DNA of 64,000 nt from assembly GCF_032854445.1 (NCBI RefSeq), contig NC_088300.1, forward strand, positions 31,477,608 through 31,541,607, given 5' to 3'. Source of the DNA: Liolophura sinensis (lineage: Eukaryota > Mollusca > Polyplacophora > Chitonida > Chitonidae). Below, in pieces: positions 12,074 through 30,500 of the stretch. The translations under genes and the position numbers were made by a program. Numbering within the stretch: the stretch's first letter is position 1; each line of letters opens with the position of its first letter. The notes beneath the pieces are model-generated. The model was not told the DNA's origin. It did no database searches and saw only the letters and a program-made list of their open reading frames with translations.

Positions 12074-12681
12074 TATTATGTGTAGAATGATTCAAACCGG
12101 CGCTTAGAAGAAATATTTTCGAAGCATAACGCCAAAATATATACATATGCATACATACTACTGCTGCATGTATTTCATGACTGGAAAACGTTTTTATCTC
12201 TATGTTTGGGAATGTCCAAAATTTCTGTTAAATCATGAAATGTGTCCTCATGAGATTTACCATACGATTTATGTGATAAGTGAAAAAATAAAGGCCATGT
12301 GCGATGCCCTTCCGGTTTTCGCGTCAAGCTAGTTTTAAGCCGACTATTCGAAGCTGTTTTCGTGTCCTCTGGGTCTGTAATTACATGTATATACATGCAA
12401 CTCTCCATCGTGCTTGTTTAATCAACTTCAGAGCATGTAATGTCCCAAAGGACCATGGAATATGAACGAACAGTGCAGATGCCGTAGATACCACATCATG
12501 TGTTATCCGATTTGGGATACAGACAGTTTATGGAATCAAAACACCCCTAAAATTTAACTCAAAATGAATATGACTAAATAATGTCAAGCCTTTGGGTTTT
12601 TCCGTTTTGTTTCACTTGTATGTACGCAGGACAATGCCATGTATGATTGGTTATTCCATAATTCTGCATATATTAAGCAAT

Positions 12682-13151
12682 GAAGCTTCATAGCATACTA
12701 ACACACTTTCATAACATTTGTACCATCTATATACATACAAGTAAGGAATCAGATAATAATATGTGGTTTACTATTTGATATATTTACAGGGCATGCTCAT
12801 CTATTCACCCCAAGGGCCCTATACTGCTTAAAATACTAGCTAAACACCATGACCCAGAAGCCTCTCACCAGTGTGATCACTGTGAGTTCAAATCCAGCTG
12901 GGGCCTTCGTGGCTCAGTTGGTGAGCGCGCTAGCACAGCGTAAGGACCCAGGAGCCTCTCATCAATGCTGTCGCTGTGAGTTCAAGTCCAGCTCATGCTG
13001 GCTTTCTCTCCGCCGTAAGTGAGGAAGTCTTTCAGCAACCTGCGGATGGCCGTCTCTGCCCGGTTTCCTCCCACCATAATGCTGGCCGCCGTCGTATAAG
13101 TGAAATATTCTTGTGTACGGCGTAAAACACCAATCAAATAAATAAATAAAT
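12682..13151 (+). mobile_element. Composite SINE-A dimer, copy 1
   Basis: About 160 bp of non-SINE sequence (from GAAGCTTCATAGCA) leads into a second tRNA-like half (GACCCAGAAGCCTCTCACC, then GAGTTCAAATCCAGCT). This is joined at 12900/12901 to a complete SINE-A with its own A-box, B-box, body and AAATAAATAAATAAA tail. The same composite with the identical junction recurs inverted at 39863-40350, so the whole unit was copied. Confidence 0.85.
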
Positions 13152-19454
<6,303 letters not shown>

Positions 19455-19525
19455 GTTTGATGGAAACCTGTATTCCAAACACTGAGTGGCTGGGGTAGGA
19501 CGTTGCTTAGTAACCCACGCGAGGA

Positions 19526-22500
19526 ATGGATCTGATGACGAGGCCAAGGTCCGGACAGAAATGTTTGGAGTACGTTCTGATGTTCAACAAAACCACCGGA
19601 AGTTCGAAAGTACCATATCTGATGATAGACCCATGGACCAAAAAGAGACTTTTCCCAAAAGTGAATTCCATTGAGCTGTTTCCTGTGAACGATTTGGTCG
19701 GCTACAAGACTGTTGTGTTGGGCAATTGTCTATATGTTCTTGGTGGGAAACGCTGGAATACTGGTGAATACGTAAACACAGTATGGAAATACGATCCATA
19801 CAGCAGTAACTGGACTCGATGCCGACCGATGTCATTAGCCAGAACGCGTTTCAGTGCAGATATATTAGACAAGAAGATATATTGTGTGGGTACGTCATTT
19901 TGCTATTTATAAAATCCATAATAAACTTAAGTATCTTCTCCCCCAAAAAGGAAATAATAAGCAAAGAAACAAACACATCTCCACAACTTGATTCATGTAC
20001 TAATACTTCAAAATTCCCCTAATATAAAATGTTGCATGGTTCATTAATAAAAAAGTCAGACCAACATGTATAGGCTCCACTTGATAATATGTGCTGCTTA
20101 AAGAAATGACAGATTTACACAATGTTGTAAAAAATAGATGGGTAGACTAATGGATGAATGAAGAACTTGTTTCAAGTTGAAAGATTTGTCTGAATGGGTT
20201 CGAAGAAAATGGGCACCGCCTTTTGTTAAGTACCTAACGACTCTCTTGACTTATAGGGGCAGCCAAAACATCGGGAGCTGGACATGAATGAATAAATGCA
20301 TGGGGTGATAAATGAATGAGTAAAGTCCATCTGTCGAATACTTAATTTTAAATCAATCTTATCAATAATCAATATTATAGGGGGAGAGGTGTCCGGAGGT
20401 CATGTGACGGACACTGTGGAGTATTACGAGCCTCTGAAGGACGAGTGGTCGGAGGCGTGCTCCCTCCCGTCCCCCAGGGTCGACCACGCCAGCTGCGTGG
20501 TAAGAAACAGGCTCTACATCTCCGGGGGCATCAGGAAGATCAAACACCAGTGTTCCGCCGTCTTCCTGTAAGAGTTCTCTTACTAACATTGCCTGTGTTT
20601 CGGTCTGAGAATATGTTAATAGGCATCAAAAGTTTAACGTTTAACATTTAATTGTTTTGTATGTTAAATGTGATGACAGCTTTGTATTTTAAGTAATTTC
20701 TAGACCACAGACGGTTACTCAATTGCAATTAACATCAGTGCATTTTTTTCTACTTAAATCTACATAAACCACGATACTAGGAGGTGTTTAATTTGCATGA
20801 ACAGTAAGAATAATCCGAGCCAATGTAAATTTTAAAGGCCGTGTATCACCGGTTACGTGTGGTAATTTACCACTGTCGTCGCTGTTCTGGCTTTAGTAGC
20901 TTTACTTTGTAATATTACTTTGACAATAATGGTATGGTATAAACTTGGTGTTATTCAGTATCGTATAGCAATACTGAGTTCAGTTTGCTGCAATATGTTG
21001 ACACTAGTATGATGTAGATCCATTGTGCTTCAATTAATTTGTCAACAATGTTATGGCATGTTAAATCATATATGTATGTAATTCTCCAATATGTCAATAT
21101 TGTTATGGTATAAGTTCAGTGTGCTGTTTGTCAACATTGCTATGGTATAATACAATTAAAGACGTACAACATATAAAGTAAGAGCATACCAGCGACGACA
21201 GTGTGATATCTGGCAAATGGTCACACGTATAACCGGTGAAATAAGGCCTCTTGTCAATTTACCTTAGTTAGCGTTTTATTCTAACTACTTATTATATTAG
21301 CATTTCGGTACAAGTCCACTGTACATAAATTTTTCTACAATTTTATGTTGAAGTTTCAATGGCGATTATATTGTTGTCCATACAGTGCCTCTATCAAAAC
21401 ATGTATACTATTAAATCAGCTTGACTGTTGTTCTTATTTTGTAGTGTTTATGACTTTGACGTGGATGCCTGGTCGGACCCGATCACAGATATTGAACTTC
21501 CCCAGGAGAGAGAGAAGCATACTATGGTTCCCATCGGTGGAAGACACATCTTCTTCTTTGGAGGTAGGATTATTTATTATATGGTTCAATTCTGCTCTGG
21601 AAGATTGCACGGTTTCGCGAATAGGTATGCTGTGGTATATATATCTGTTACATGTATACGATGAGATTTATTTCTTACATAACTGTTGTTTAACGCCATT
21701 TGCAAGAATTTTTATGTATTATATGGCGGTTAGTTACATGGTGGCGATAACTGGAGAGCTCGATTTAAACCACCGACCTTAGGCAGGTTACTGACGAACT
21801 TTCGCAGTGTGTGGTTTAGACGTGCACATAATTTTTGGTGGAGGACTCTTCAAGCAAGCTTTGTCCACCACTTGTTGACACCAAAGTCCTAAAAATAGTG
21901 ACAAATGGATGTCTCCTATCCAATAAGATATACAGATTTGCACACAAAAGATAAAGGCCTATTAAAAGGTAAAATATGAATGTCAAATGACGAATTAGCC
22001 TTCCTTAAACAGATGTGCGTTAGAATGGGCACTTTCTAGTTTATGAAACTTGTTTATGAAAAATCTGTATGATGTAAGTATCCTGAAAAATTTGAGACGC
22101 AGGTTTATTTTGTACTAGATGTATATGTTTTATTCGATATGTTTTTTTGTTTTTTTTCAGGAAGAGGATTCGACCAAGACAATTTCAAGGAAAAGGACGA
22201 GGCTAAAGTGTGCAGTTTTGACTGTCGTAAAAGAGTGCTGAGTAAACACGATCCTTGCTGGGACAAATCACACCCAAATATGTTTCATCCGCGAAGCAAT
22301 GCAGGACAAATAGTGCTAGGTAATGTGTTAAGTGCCAGTATGGACATCTCGTTTATTTACAATCGTCAAGACATCGCCTTATACAACTAATGGATTTATT
22401 TCCATTGATAACTCCCAAGATACTATTACTTTTGCAAGAAATTCCTCATTTACACGAGAGGGGATCGAGTAATTGAATCTTACTGTGACCATTTTCGTTC

Positions 22501-24562
22501 ACCTGAGGTGTGTAGTTTAAATGTGTAAATCGCTACTCCTGCGCAGTGGAGGCGTCGTGTTATAGTGCTGGAAAATTCGGCATGGTGTTAAGAGTTAACC
22601 CCCTTGTTCGTAGTAATGTGCACAAGTGTTCTCATCTATAATTATTGGAAAAGGCTGGTGCCTTGTGGGACCATGTTGTGGACGTTTGTGTGGTAATAAT
22701 AAAAAGGGCTACAGCATGGAAAGTAAAAATAAAGCACCGAAGACAGTGTTATATTTACCAAATGGTCACACGGTGAAAGCAGGCCTCCTGTCAATTTACC
22801 TCAATTTGAGTTTTATTCTAACTGTTCATTTAAATGCTTAAAAAGTAGTAACTTGTACAGCCCCTGGTACCATGCTAGAACCAAAACAAGTTAAAACAAA
22901 TACCTTTATGTTAATTGCAATTTTTTTTATACGTCACTGGTCTATGATTACTCAAAATGCTGTGATTTCGGCATTACATTTAATTAATATTAACATGAAA
23001 ACAAGGTAAAGGGACCAGGTCTCGGGGACTCTTCGTCCAACAGCAGACTCGACCAGAAGGCACTCTGGTCAAGTACAATAGGCTGCACCGTAAGGAGTAA
23101 AACAAGAGCAGTGACGACAGTAGGATAGTTGGTAAATGGTCACACGTATAACCGGAGAAATTCGGCTTCTTAATGCAAAACTTAAATAGGAATCCCCGAC
23201 AGGATGTCGTCATCAATTCCCATTCATAGCACAGTTACATTCTGCTCCTTATAAGAACGTCTATAATCTTTAATCGTCTAACATTTTTAATACAATGAAT
23301 CAAGTCCTTTGAAAAGGAAATTAGTTATTGATAGTGATATGTTTACAGAACAGCGCCTTCATACAAGATTCATGAAAAGTTACCTCTGAGACGGCAACTG
23401 CCAAGCTAATCTAAGATAAATTGCTTACTGCGATGAAGTGTGTTCAACTAGCTTCTATACGCAGCATAAGACTAACATACCGTCGGGTTTTTGAAACGCG
23501 TTATCTCACTTTTCTTAGCCAGTGTCCACCCACCATAATGCTGGCCGCCGTCATATAAGTGAAATATTCTTGAGTACGGAGTAAAATACCAATCAAATAA
23601 ATAAATATTACAACACCCCCACCCATCCCACCCCCACCCCGCGGCTATATAGAGGTTATATTTGTATTCAACATGGAATTTATTCACTGATTACGTGTTC
23701 GAAATTTGATTTGGCTATCATGCCTACGTATAACATTTTGGCTGTCTTCCCTGCATCACTGAAAAATATGCATGGCTCGATCTCTTTTACATGTTACCAG
23801 CTTCATTTGGTATTTATATTTTTACATAATTATTCCCGGGACCGGTAGGTCCAGGATCAATCCTTGATCGAGTCACATCTAAGACTTTAAAAGAGGAAGT
23901 TGTAACTTCCTCGCTTGGCGTTCAGCATGAAGGGGATAGTGCAACGACTGGTTGACCCGTATCAGTATAATGGCTCGGGCGGGGCGGCTTGCTTGCCTTC
24001 GATAAGTCGTCTTAATGAAGCAGCACTAAATAAAAGAGCGGTGGAAATCCGTCCTGCAACGAGGAGGCACATTACACGTACGTGCACCCTAAGGATTCCT
24101 TCGTCGTCATATGACTGAAAAATTGTTGAGTACGACGTTAAACCCCAAGCACTCACTCACTCACTCACATAATTATTCCTGAAAGATTTCTTGGTATAAG
24201 ACCCGGTGTTTTGATTTTTTTAGTAATTGTGTCTTGCAATTATGACCTGGAACACACCTTCATGGTTTACACAAGTGTATTCCATGTCCGGAAAGCTGTA
24301 CCAAATGTGACTTTTCATTTTTATGTTTTCATTTTCAGGTAAACAAATTTATCTTATTGGAGGTAAAAATTTTTCGAAAGACCATGACGTCAGAACAGTG
24401 GAATACTATGACGTCAAACGCAGAAAATGGCGGGAAACATTCCAACTTCCAGAGGGTATCAGCTACGTGAATGTTGATTGTTGTATTCTAAAAGTTCCCA
24501 CTTGTAATCGGGATTTCAACAGCGCCGATCTTTATCTATACGACAAATGGTTACTTTGGTAA
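19526..24562 (+). CDS. Kelch-repeat protein (KLHL-like propeller)
   Basis: Five coding exons: 19526-19889, 20381-20567, 21445-21563, 22161-22319 and 24339-24562, all joined by GT-AG introns in consistent phase, giving about 350 residues. Kelch signatures are visible: GNCLYVLGGK with WKYDPYSSNW; KKIYCVGGE with VEYYEPLKDEW; NRLYISGG; YDFDVDAW with GGRHIFFFGG; and KQIYLIGGK with VEYYDVKRRKW. These give five or six blades of a beta-propeller. In KLHL proteins the propeller binds the substrate of a Cullin-3 ubiquitin ligase, and the BTB and BACK domains come before it. Here in-frame stops (about 19496-19516) lie just upstream of the first ATG, and no BTB exon is seen in the window. Either upstream exons splice into this exon near the ATG, or the protein is kelch-only, or the gene is damaged at its 5' end. 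The target is unknown. The introns carry four family C repeats. Confidence 0.85.
20836..20905 (-). repeat. Dispersed repeat family C, copy 6 (inverted)
   Basis: This is the only minus-strand copy seen. Read on +, it shows TCACCGGTTACGTG, then GGTAATTTACCACTGTCGTCGCTG, in kelch-gene intron 2. It is short. Confidence 0.65.
20920..21140. repeat. Degenerate tandem repeat
   Basis: Roughly 60-70-bp units carry TTTGTCAACA, TGTTATGGTATAA and TTCAGTGTGCT motifs, with at least three recognisable repeats in kelch intron 2. They are highly diverged. Confidence 0.5.
21145..21300 (+). repeat. Dispersed repeat family C, copy 7
   Basis: A good copy: the left edge AATTAAAGACGTACAACATA, then AGCGACGACAGTGTGAT, GGCAAATGGTCACACG, AACCGGTGAAATAAGGCC and TTTATTCTAACTA. 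It lies in kelch intron 2. Confidence 0.75.
22705..22862 (+). repeat. Dispersed repeat family C, copy 8
   Basis: CTACAGCATGGAAAGTAAAA, then CACCGAAGACAGTG, CAAATGGTCACACGGTGAAA, AATTTACCTCAATTTGAG and AAAAAGTAGTAACTTGTACAG. It lies in kelch intron 4 and supports the long right-hand extension of the element. Confidence 0.75.
23095..23180 (+). repeat. Dispersed repeat family C, copy 9
   Basis: AAGAGCAGTGACGACAGTAG, then GGTAAATGGTCACACG, AACCGGAGAAATTCGGC, truncated on the right. It lies in kelch intron 4. Confidence 0.7.
23528..23606 (+). mobile_element. SINE family A, 3' fragment
   Basis: CCACCCACCATAATGCTGG, then AAATATTCTTGAGTACGG and a CAAATAAATAAATA tail, in kelch intron 4. A C-rich stretch (CACCCCCACCCATCCC) follows. 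Confidence 0.85.
23837..24166 (+). mobile_element. SINE family B, 5'-truncated, with target-site duplication
   Basis: This element shares its body with 54278-54629 and 26678-26945: GGAAGTTGTAACTTCCTC, CAGCATGAAGGGGATAGTGC and GTTGAGTACGACGTTAAACC, ending in an (ACTC)n tail. It is flanked by a perfect 13-bp direct repeat, ACATAATTATTCC, at 23824-23836 and 24167-24179. That is the mark of target-primed reverse transcription. Most of the tRNA-like head is missing. It lies in kelch intron 4. Confidence 0.93.
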
Positions 24563-24596
24563 CCTGGCTCAAATGATCCCATAAAATATCATATAC

Positions 24597-24602
24597 AATA
24601 AA
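24597..24602 (+). terminator. Poly(A) signal of the kelch gene
   Basis: AATAAA lies 35 nt after the TAA stop (24560-24562). This is a short 3'UTR, and the signal marks the end of the gene. Confidence 0.8.
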
Positions 24603-25346
24603 GTTTTTCACCATATGCTTAGAATTCGTAGTTTGTTTTATGTGTTTGTAAATAACACGCATTTGTAAAAATGTTATCTTCATTTCATTTCAACATCAAG
24701 ACCAACCATTGCTATAACTTGCGCTTGGTTTATGTTGTGTCAGTTAAGAAATTTAAATAAGCACATGTCCTTTAAGACACTCTTTTTTCATTAGGTTCTG
24801 CGGAATGTTTGCATTTATCCGCTGACCTGTTATTGGTTGCTACCATTGCTCTTATTTGACATTGCATTCAATAATATGGCCAGACCCTTACGCATGTGAC
24901 GTTATCAGGGCTTTGTCAAAGGACCTTTTATGTGGTCTTAAACATGTGTGTGTATATGTATGTTTATGGTTTTGCCTCGGACTTAATAATTTTTGGGATA
25001 TGACGAGGAGGTGTGTGTACATATGCCGCTTCTTGTGGCAATGCAAATAGTTTATTTGTTGTTTACCTTCCCTTGCAACATCAATTTGGTCATGACGACC
25101 GACATAAGGAATAGTCTGTCCTAAAACTGACACATTACATACACAGCGCTTCCTCAACTGAACGCCACGCTGATGGTGACCTCCTGTATTGAGAAAATTC
25201 CAAACTTTTAAATCTAAGGTGTCTTCCTATCATGTTAAGAACTGAACGCCTCCCACTTTAGAAATCCTTTAACAGCTTGGCTGTCTTCCCGTTAATAACA
25301 GAGACGCTGCAGGATCTAAAACTGTTTCAGTGATAAAATGAAGTAG

Positions 25347-25460
25347 AACGTACCACACAAGCCTACATTACAAAACGTACCAGACAAACACATACAAAAC
25401 GTACCAGACAAACATATACAAAAAGTACCGCACATATACAAAATGTACCACACAAACACA
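25347..25460. repeat. ~25-bp tandem array
   Basis: About five repeats of ACAAAACGTACCAGACAAAC-like units, with GTACC recurring near 25350, 25377, 25401, 25426 and 25445. Units are 20-27 bp and degenerate to the right. Confidence 0.75.
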
Positions 25461-26677
25461 ACTACTTGCATGTTTCATGGGTTTACAATATTGACTTACC
25501 ATTGAATCATGTACGCTTATTTCAGCTAAAAATTCACGTAATATTGGTGAATATTGGAGTATATTGGATTGATACTGGTTTATACCTTTACAGCACTTTG
25601 GCGGTAAAAATACAATAAGACGATGTTGTGCATGTGCACCTTTCTTATGTAATTACGTAAATTGGTTGTAAATTTATAGTTAGAAGAGAGCTGTTTATCT
25701 GTATAAAATGCACTGTAGCGCAAACTGCCAGCAAATTTGACTGTAAAATTACACCATTTGTTATTACAGTAAACTCACTGAAGTCATTTTGCTCGTAGCT
25801 ATATGCAGTTTACATTTTTTTATTCCTACCTATATTCTATGATGATTTCTGCGAATACTGGTAACTTACTACTCACGTGGTTTAAGAGAACAATGGTTAA
25901 TCCCGCTTTAATCCGAATCACCACTGCGTGGGAAAATGTATAATCACACCACTGGCTAGTTTTGCTCCATGCGTTCAGTTAACCTTCATGACAAGAGTTT
26001 CAAATCCCAACTAAAATGATATAGAGTGGAGCAGTAATATATCTAAAATATTCATCATTATCGAAAGCAACTACAATGTAGAATTTGAATTTAAGAAGGA
26101 CACTGCAGTATGCAAGACAGCATAGAGAGTGAAATCAAATCTTGTGAGTTTATCTTAGTTAATGTTTTTATTTGATGTGTATTTAACATCGTACTTAAGA
26201 ATATTTCACAATTAGGGCAAAGTTCGGGCTTTAAATATATCTGGAGGGAAGAGCCTGGATAATACCCCCGTACACCAAAGGTGAATGGTGAACCCCTAAG
26301 TGGCCGGCAGGGCCCAAAAAATACACCCGTGCCTCACCAGGTAACTGATGAATCTCTATAGGTGGACGACCATTTATACGTGGATGTATCATTAAAACTT
26401 TCATAATGTTATTTTAACTGATTCTTTTTTCCATTTGATTGTTCTTTAACGCCAAACTTGACAATTTTTCTCTCTATATATAGGACATGAATATTAACCG
26501 CCAAGCTGGCTTTCACTCTCCTTCAGACCATCAAAACCCCGAGGACAATGGAAACAGCGAAATCTCAAAAGTTCCGTGTCAGAGACTGGGAATGAACCCA
26601 CGTCTGCAATGGCCTAGATTATATATATATATATATATATATATCTGATTTAACATACTTGTGTCATGGAAATATAT

Positions 26678-26945
26678 CAGTGAGTGAATGAACCTCGTAC
26701 TTAACAATTTTTTTCAGTCATATGGCGACCAATAGTCCTTAGAGTGAAGAAGGCAAGCAAGCCGCGCCGCCCGAGCCGTTATACTGATACGGGTCAGCCA
26801 GTCGTTGCACTATCCCCTTCATGCTGAACGCCAAGGAAGAAATTACAACTTCCTCTTTTAAGGTCTTAGGTGTGACTCGACCCAGGATTGACCCTGGATC
26901 TACCGCTCCCGAAGTGGACGCTCTACCAACTGTGCTATCAGGGCC
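26678..26945 (-). mobile_element. SINE family B, internally deleted
   Basis: Minus-strand copy with an intact tRNA-like head. Read on the minus strand, it has GGCCCTGATAGCACAGTTGG (an A-box-like start) and a B-box region at about 26868-26895. The middle of the body between the GGATAGTGC block and the tail is shortened compared with the 54-kb copy. Confidence 0.88.
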
Positions 26946-27454
26946 AGTTCATTACGGTTGAAGGGAAGTAATAATCAACAAATTATAAACATCATATCCT
27001 TGACATGTGACATGCAAACTGAAGAAGTCATTATTCTTCTCACGATGAATTTAAGACGGCCAATTACAAAGCCTTCGTGCGAACTTTTTAATGCAGTATT
27101 TAATATATCTGTGATTAAGATCGACGTTTAACTTAATCCAAGGATGTATCCACAAACTTGGCAGATTTTTGTACTACAAATTTCCCTTTAGCGTAATATT
27201 AAATACATTCTTGACGAAAGATAATACGTTAATAAGATAAGTGTACTAAAACGCATTGGTTCGTTTTAGAGTCAGTTTCACGAAACAGTACTGCGGTTAA
27301 ACGCGTTAAATGGATGGTTGCACTTGACTGCGATGGAGCACATGTGTTTGTTTACATCACGCAGAATCACGCGAGAAGTGTTCATTACATAGGGACATTG
27401 TCAATTGGCTCAATTGATCGACCCCCCTCTAGGAGAAACGGGGCTGTATTCCAG

Positions 27455-27462
27455 TATATAAG
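27455..27462 (+). promoter_or_regulatory. TATA-like box of GTF2A1
   Basis: TATATAAG lies about 112 nt before the GTF2A1 ATG. If it is used, the transcript would start near 27485 and have a 5'UTR of roughly 90 nt. The surrounding 27260-27573 is richer in G+C and CpG than the rest of the region, as expected for a promoter. This is predicted from the motif only. Confidence 0.5.
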
Positions 27463-27573
27463 GACGACAGTGGCTGTGTTTCGTCGGCTTCGGAGAAGCC
27501 CGCATTTTGGAAAACTACGTCTGTAAATCTCAAATTTTCTGACGTCTCTACGTCTCCAGATACTCGAGGCCAA

Positions 27574-30500
27574 ATGGCTTCACAAAGTACAGTGGTGAGT
27601 TGACAGTAAGATTTGTTAAAGAGTACGATAATTAGACTGTGGTGGGGTTAAAAGTGAAAAATATGTGAGCGCCTTTATGAGCCGACGTAAATCGAGCACT
27701 TGGCCATGTTGGATGATTGAATGACCGGTCATATCGTCTACCACTGTTCTCAGTTTTTCATGCAGTTCAGGCCCAAGTTTTACGTGTATGTAGTATGTTT
27801 GAAGTGGAGTCGCAAGGACTTTCAAGTTACCACGTACATTTATGGCGAAGTATTACATAACAGATTTTCATAATCCTGTGTGATATGCATGATTTTTTTG
27901 CATGACTATGTGAAGCATGTTGCATGTCCACTGGCAAATAAAAAAAAATTATTGCAGATCTGTGGCCACGTCTAACAGATTTGTACTTGTTCGGCATCAA
28001 ATAAAATTTAGAGACAAATGGAGGTAAAGAAAAAAGATAGGATTGCATGTAAGATTTTGGGCGGTAACGTGCTGAATGTAAAGCGGTGATAATTTTCAAA
28101 TAAGATATTTAAACAGTAACATTTTAACCCGTCACTAGCCTCAGGCCCCATGTATGTCATAAATTTAAGAGGCTGCTCATTTGCTCTTGCTTATTTCATA
28201 CTTTCAATCTTATATAAGTCCACGTGCAGTGATGCAAAATTGAAATCTGTCGGTGTAAAATGACATCAGAGGGGAAAGAGAAGGGAAGACATACTTGTAT
28301 GCATTTATAAATAGCTGCTGGAATTCTCATCTTCCTCATGTTCCGATCTGAAATGAAAAGTTACGAAAATGTTGAACTGAAATGGTGAACAAAGCTTGTT
28401 TTGGTGGCTTACCTTTGTCCATATTTTATATGTCATCAAGTAGTTCCATCGCTGCGATGCTCTTCTAGTACAGTTTCCACTGACTGCAGAAAAGTGAAAT
28501 TTTAGTTTTAAAAAATATTTTATTCAACGAAATAAAAAGGATCGACAAAAAGGCAGGCCTATGTAAATGTCTTTCCACAAAATAGCTCTGTATGGCAGTG
28601 ATTACGTATACTATCACAGCCCTGTCTTGATCCATTAGCTTACTTTCAACACATCAATACACTACTGTGGGCCGCCAAATAATGTGTCTGTCCGTACTCA
28701 TAGCTATCGATTCCAGATAGATGTCCCCATGTGTCATCCCTAGTAAATCCTGACAAGCATGGAACTGGTGGAAACTGAATAAATTTGAACTCCAACCACA
28801 GTCTTTGAATGCATACTCCTCACAGTCAGGGGAATCACTGCCACTACTATTACTGGACTAGTGACCTTTTGACACACACGGGCTAATTATTTAGGATCAT
28901 TCGCACAAGTACTGACCTAGAGGGAACCCATAATCAACATTGATCACTAAAAAATTTCTCAACAATTAAGGTGAAGATTAAACAAGATATACAAAATATG
29001 CTAATTGCTAGTAGTGTCAGAAGTTATATCCCTTATATGGACTGTGGAGAGCATGCATTCAAACATGGCGGTGGATGACATGGATTTATCTAGCTTCGAC
29101 CAGTTTCATGCTTGTGAGGATCTACTAGGGATGATACATGGGGACACCTATATCATCACGAGAGTGTAATTCATTTACCAGCTTCCTAATATTAACACTT
29201 TTACTAGTATCTCCTGCTGCCAACCACAATACCTCTGAAATGAAATGAATAAGCCGAGTTGGCATCTCAGCAGTCCCATGAGTTCACGCAGATATGGATG
29301 AGACAGGGTTGGGGCACTTGCAGACTAATACAGTTAAAAGGCGAGATTTTACAGAATTTGCTAAGCTGAATATGCATTTCGCATAGCCGCGTCTGTCAGC
29401 CAAACAATGCCATTAAGAGCTGCCATAAAATCACGCCTTTTGGGCACGTTCATTCGCAAGAGCCCCCACACTGTATCATCTCAACCTGCTTGAACTCGCG
29501 AGATTCCTGAAATCCCAACTCGGCTTATTGGCATAGAATGACTGACTTTGATGTATGAATGTTTCATTTTATTTAACTGGGATGTTTTAGAATCTAATTT
29601 GTTCTACATGTGTATTATAAAAGTGTTACCTTTAATGATATTGTTTTACTATATATTGCAGGAAGGTGAGTTTTTCAGTAATGCATATTCAGGGCTCGAA
29701 TTAGAAAATTTCCTGAGGCCTGCAACTTTTTTCCAGTTATAAATTTTTAGCAGTTGAAATAGCAGTTGACCTACAATTTTTAAACATGGCTTGCTAATTC
29801 AGTAGTTTAATTAAATTAAATGTTGAGATCTGTTTTCAACAATTTGTGATACTTGCCTAATTCAACGGTTAATCACTGAGTTCCAAAAAAGCACTTTGCG
29901 GAACGAAATGGGCATTTAAATTCACTCTAAAGCTGTAGAGAATGGAACCTCTATTATCATGCCACCACCATACATTAGAAAGTAGAACTTATAGTTGTCC
30001 AAACATTCACATCTCATGCTTGACCTGCGATTTTGTTTTTAGGTTTTTTTTTTTTAAGTTGGCTTGCTATGCCAAATTATTGTTGTTTTAAGCCGTGATA
30101 TTCTTTGTGTCAGTGTCATTGTGATGTCGGCCTAAATGTTTTTTGATGTTAAATGTTGTTTTACAGTTGTTAAACTGTGTATATATGTGAATGTTGTAGC
30201 CGAAGCTGTACATGTCTGTAGTGGAGGATGTCATTACCAATGTAAGGGAGTCCTTCCAGGATGAGCAGGTGGATGACCAGGTTCTGGAGGAACTCAAACA
30301 GGTGCTGCTTTTTAAGTGACGTCATTATGACAACAGAATGACATGCCAGTGCACAATGATGTCGCTGATTAACGACACAGTAGTAGTACTTAGCTATGGT
30401 TTAACATGGCAGTGTTTCTGTGTTTAAAACTGTCATAATTTGACACCAGGAAAATGGCTAATCATAGATTTCTAACAAAACACTGTTATTGAACTATTTT

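Larger units (their letters stand above)
24603..27454. other. Intergenic region between the kelch gene and GTF2A1
   Basis: No supported gene. It holds a short tandem array at 25347-25460, a worn SINE-A-like tail and family C fragment at about 26118-26215, an imperfect duplication at about 26265-26380 (AATACCCCCGTACACC and AATACACCCGTGCCTC), an (AT)n run at about 26619-26644 and a SINE-B copy. Confidence 0.6.
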
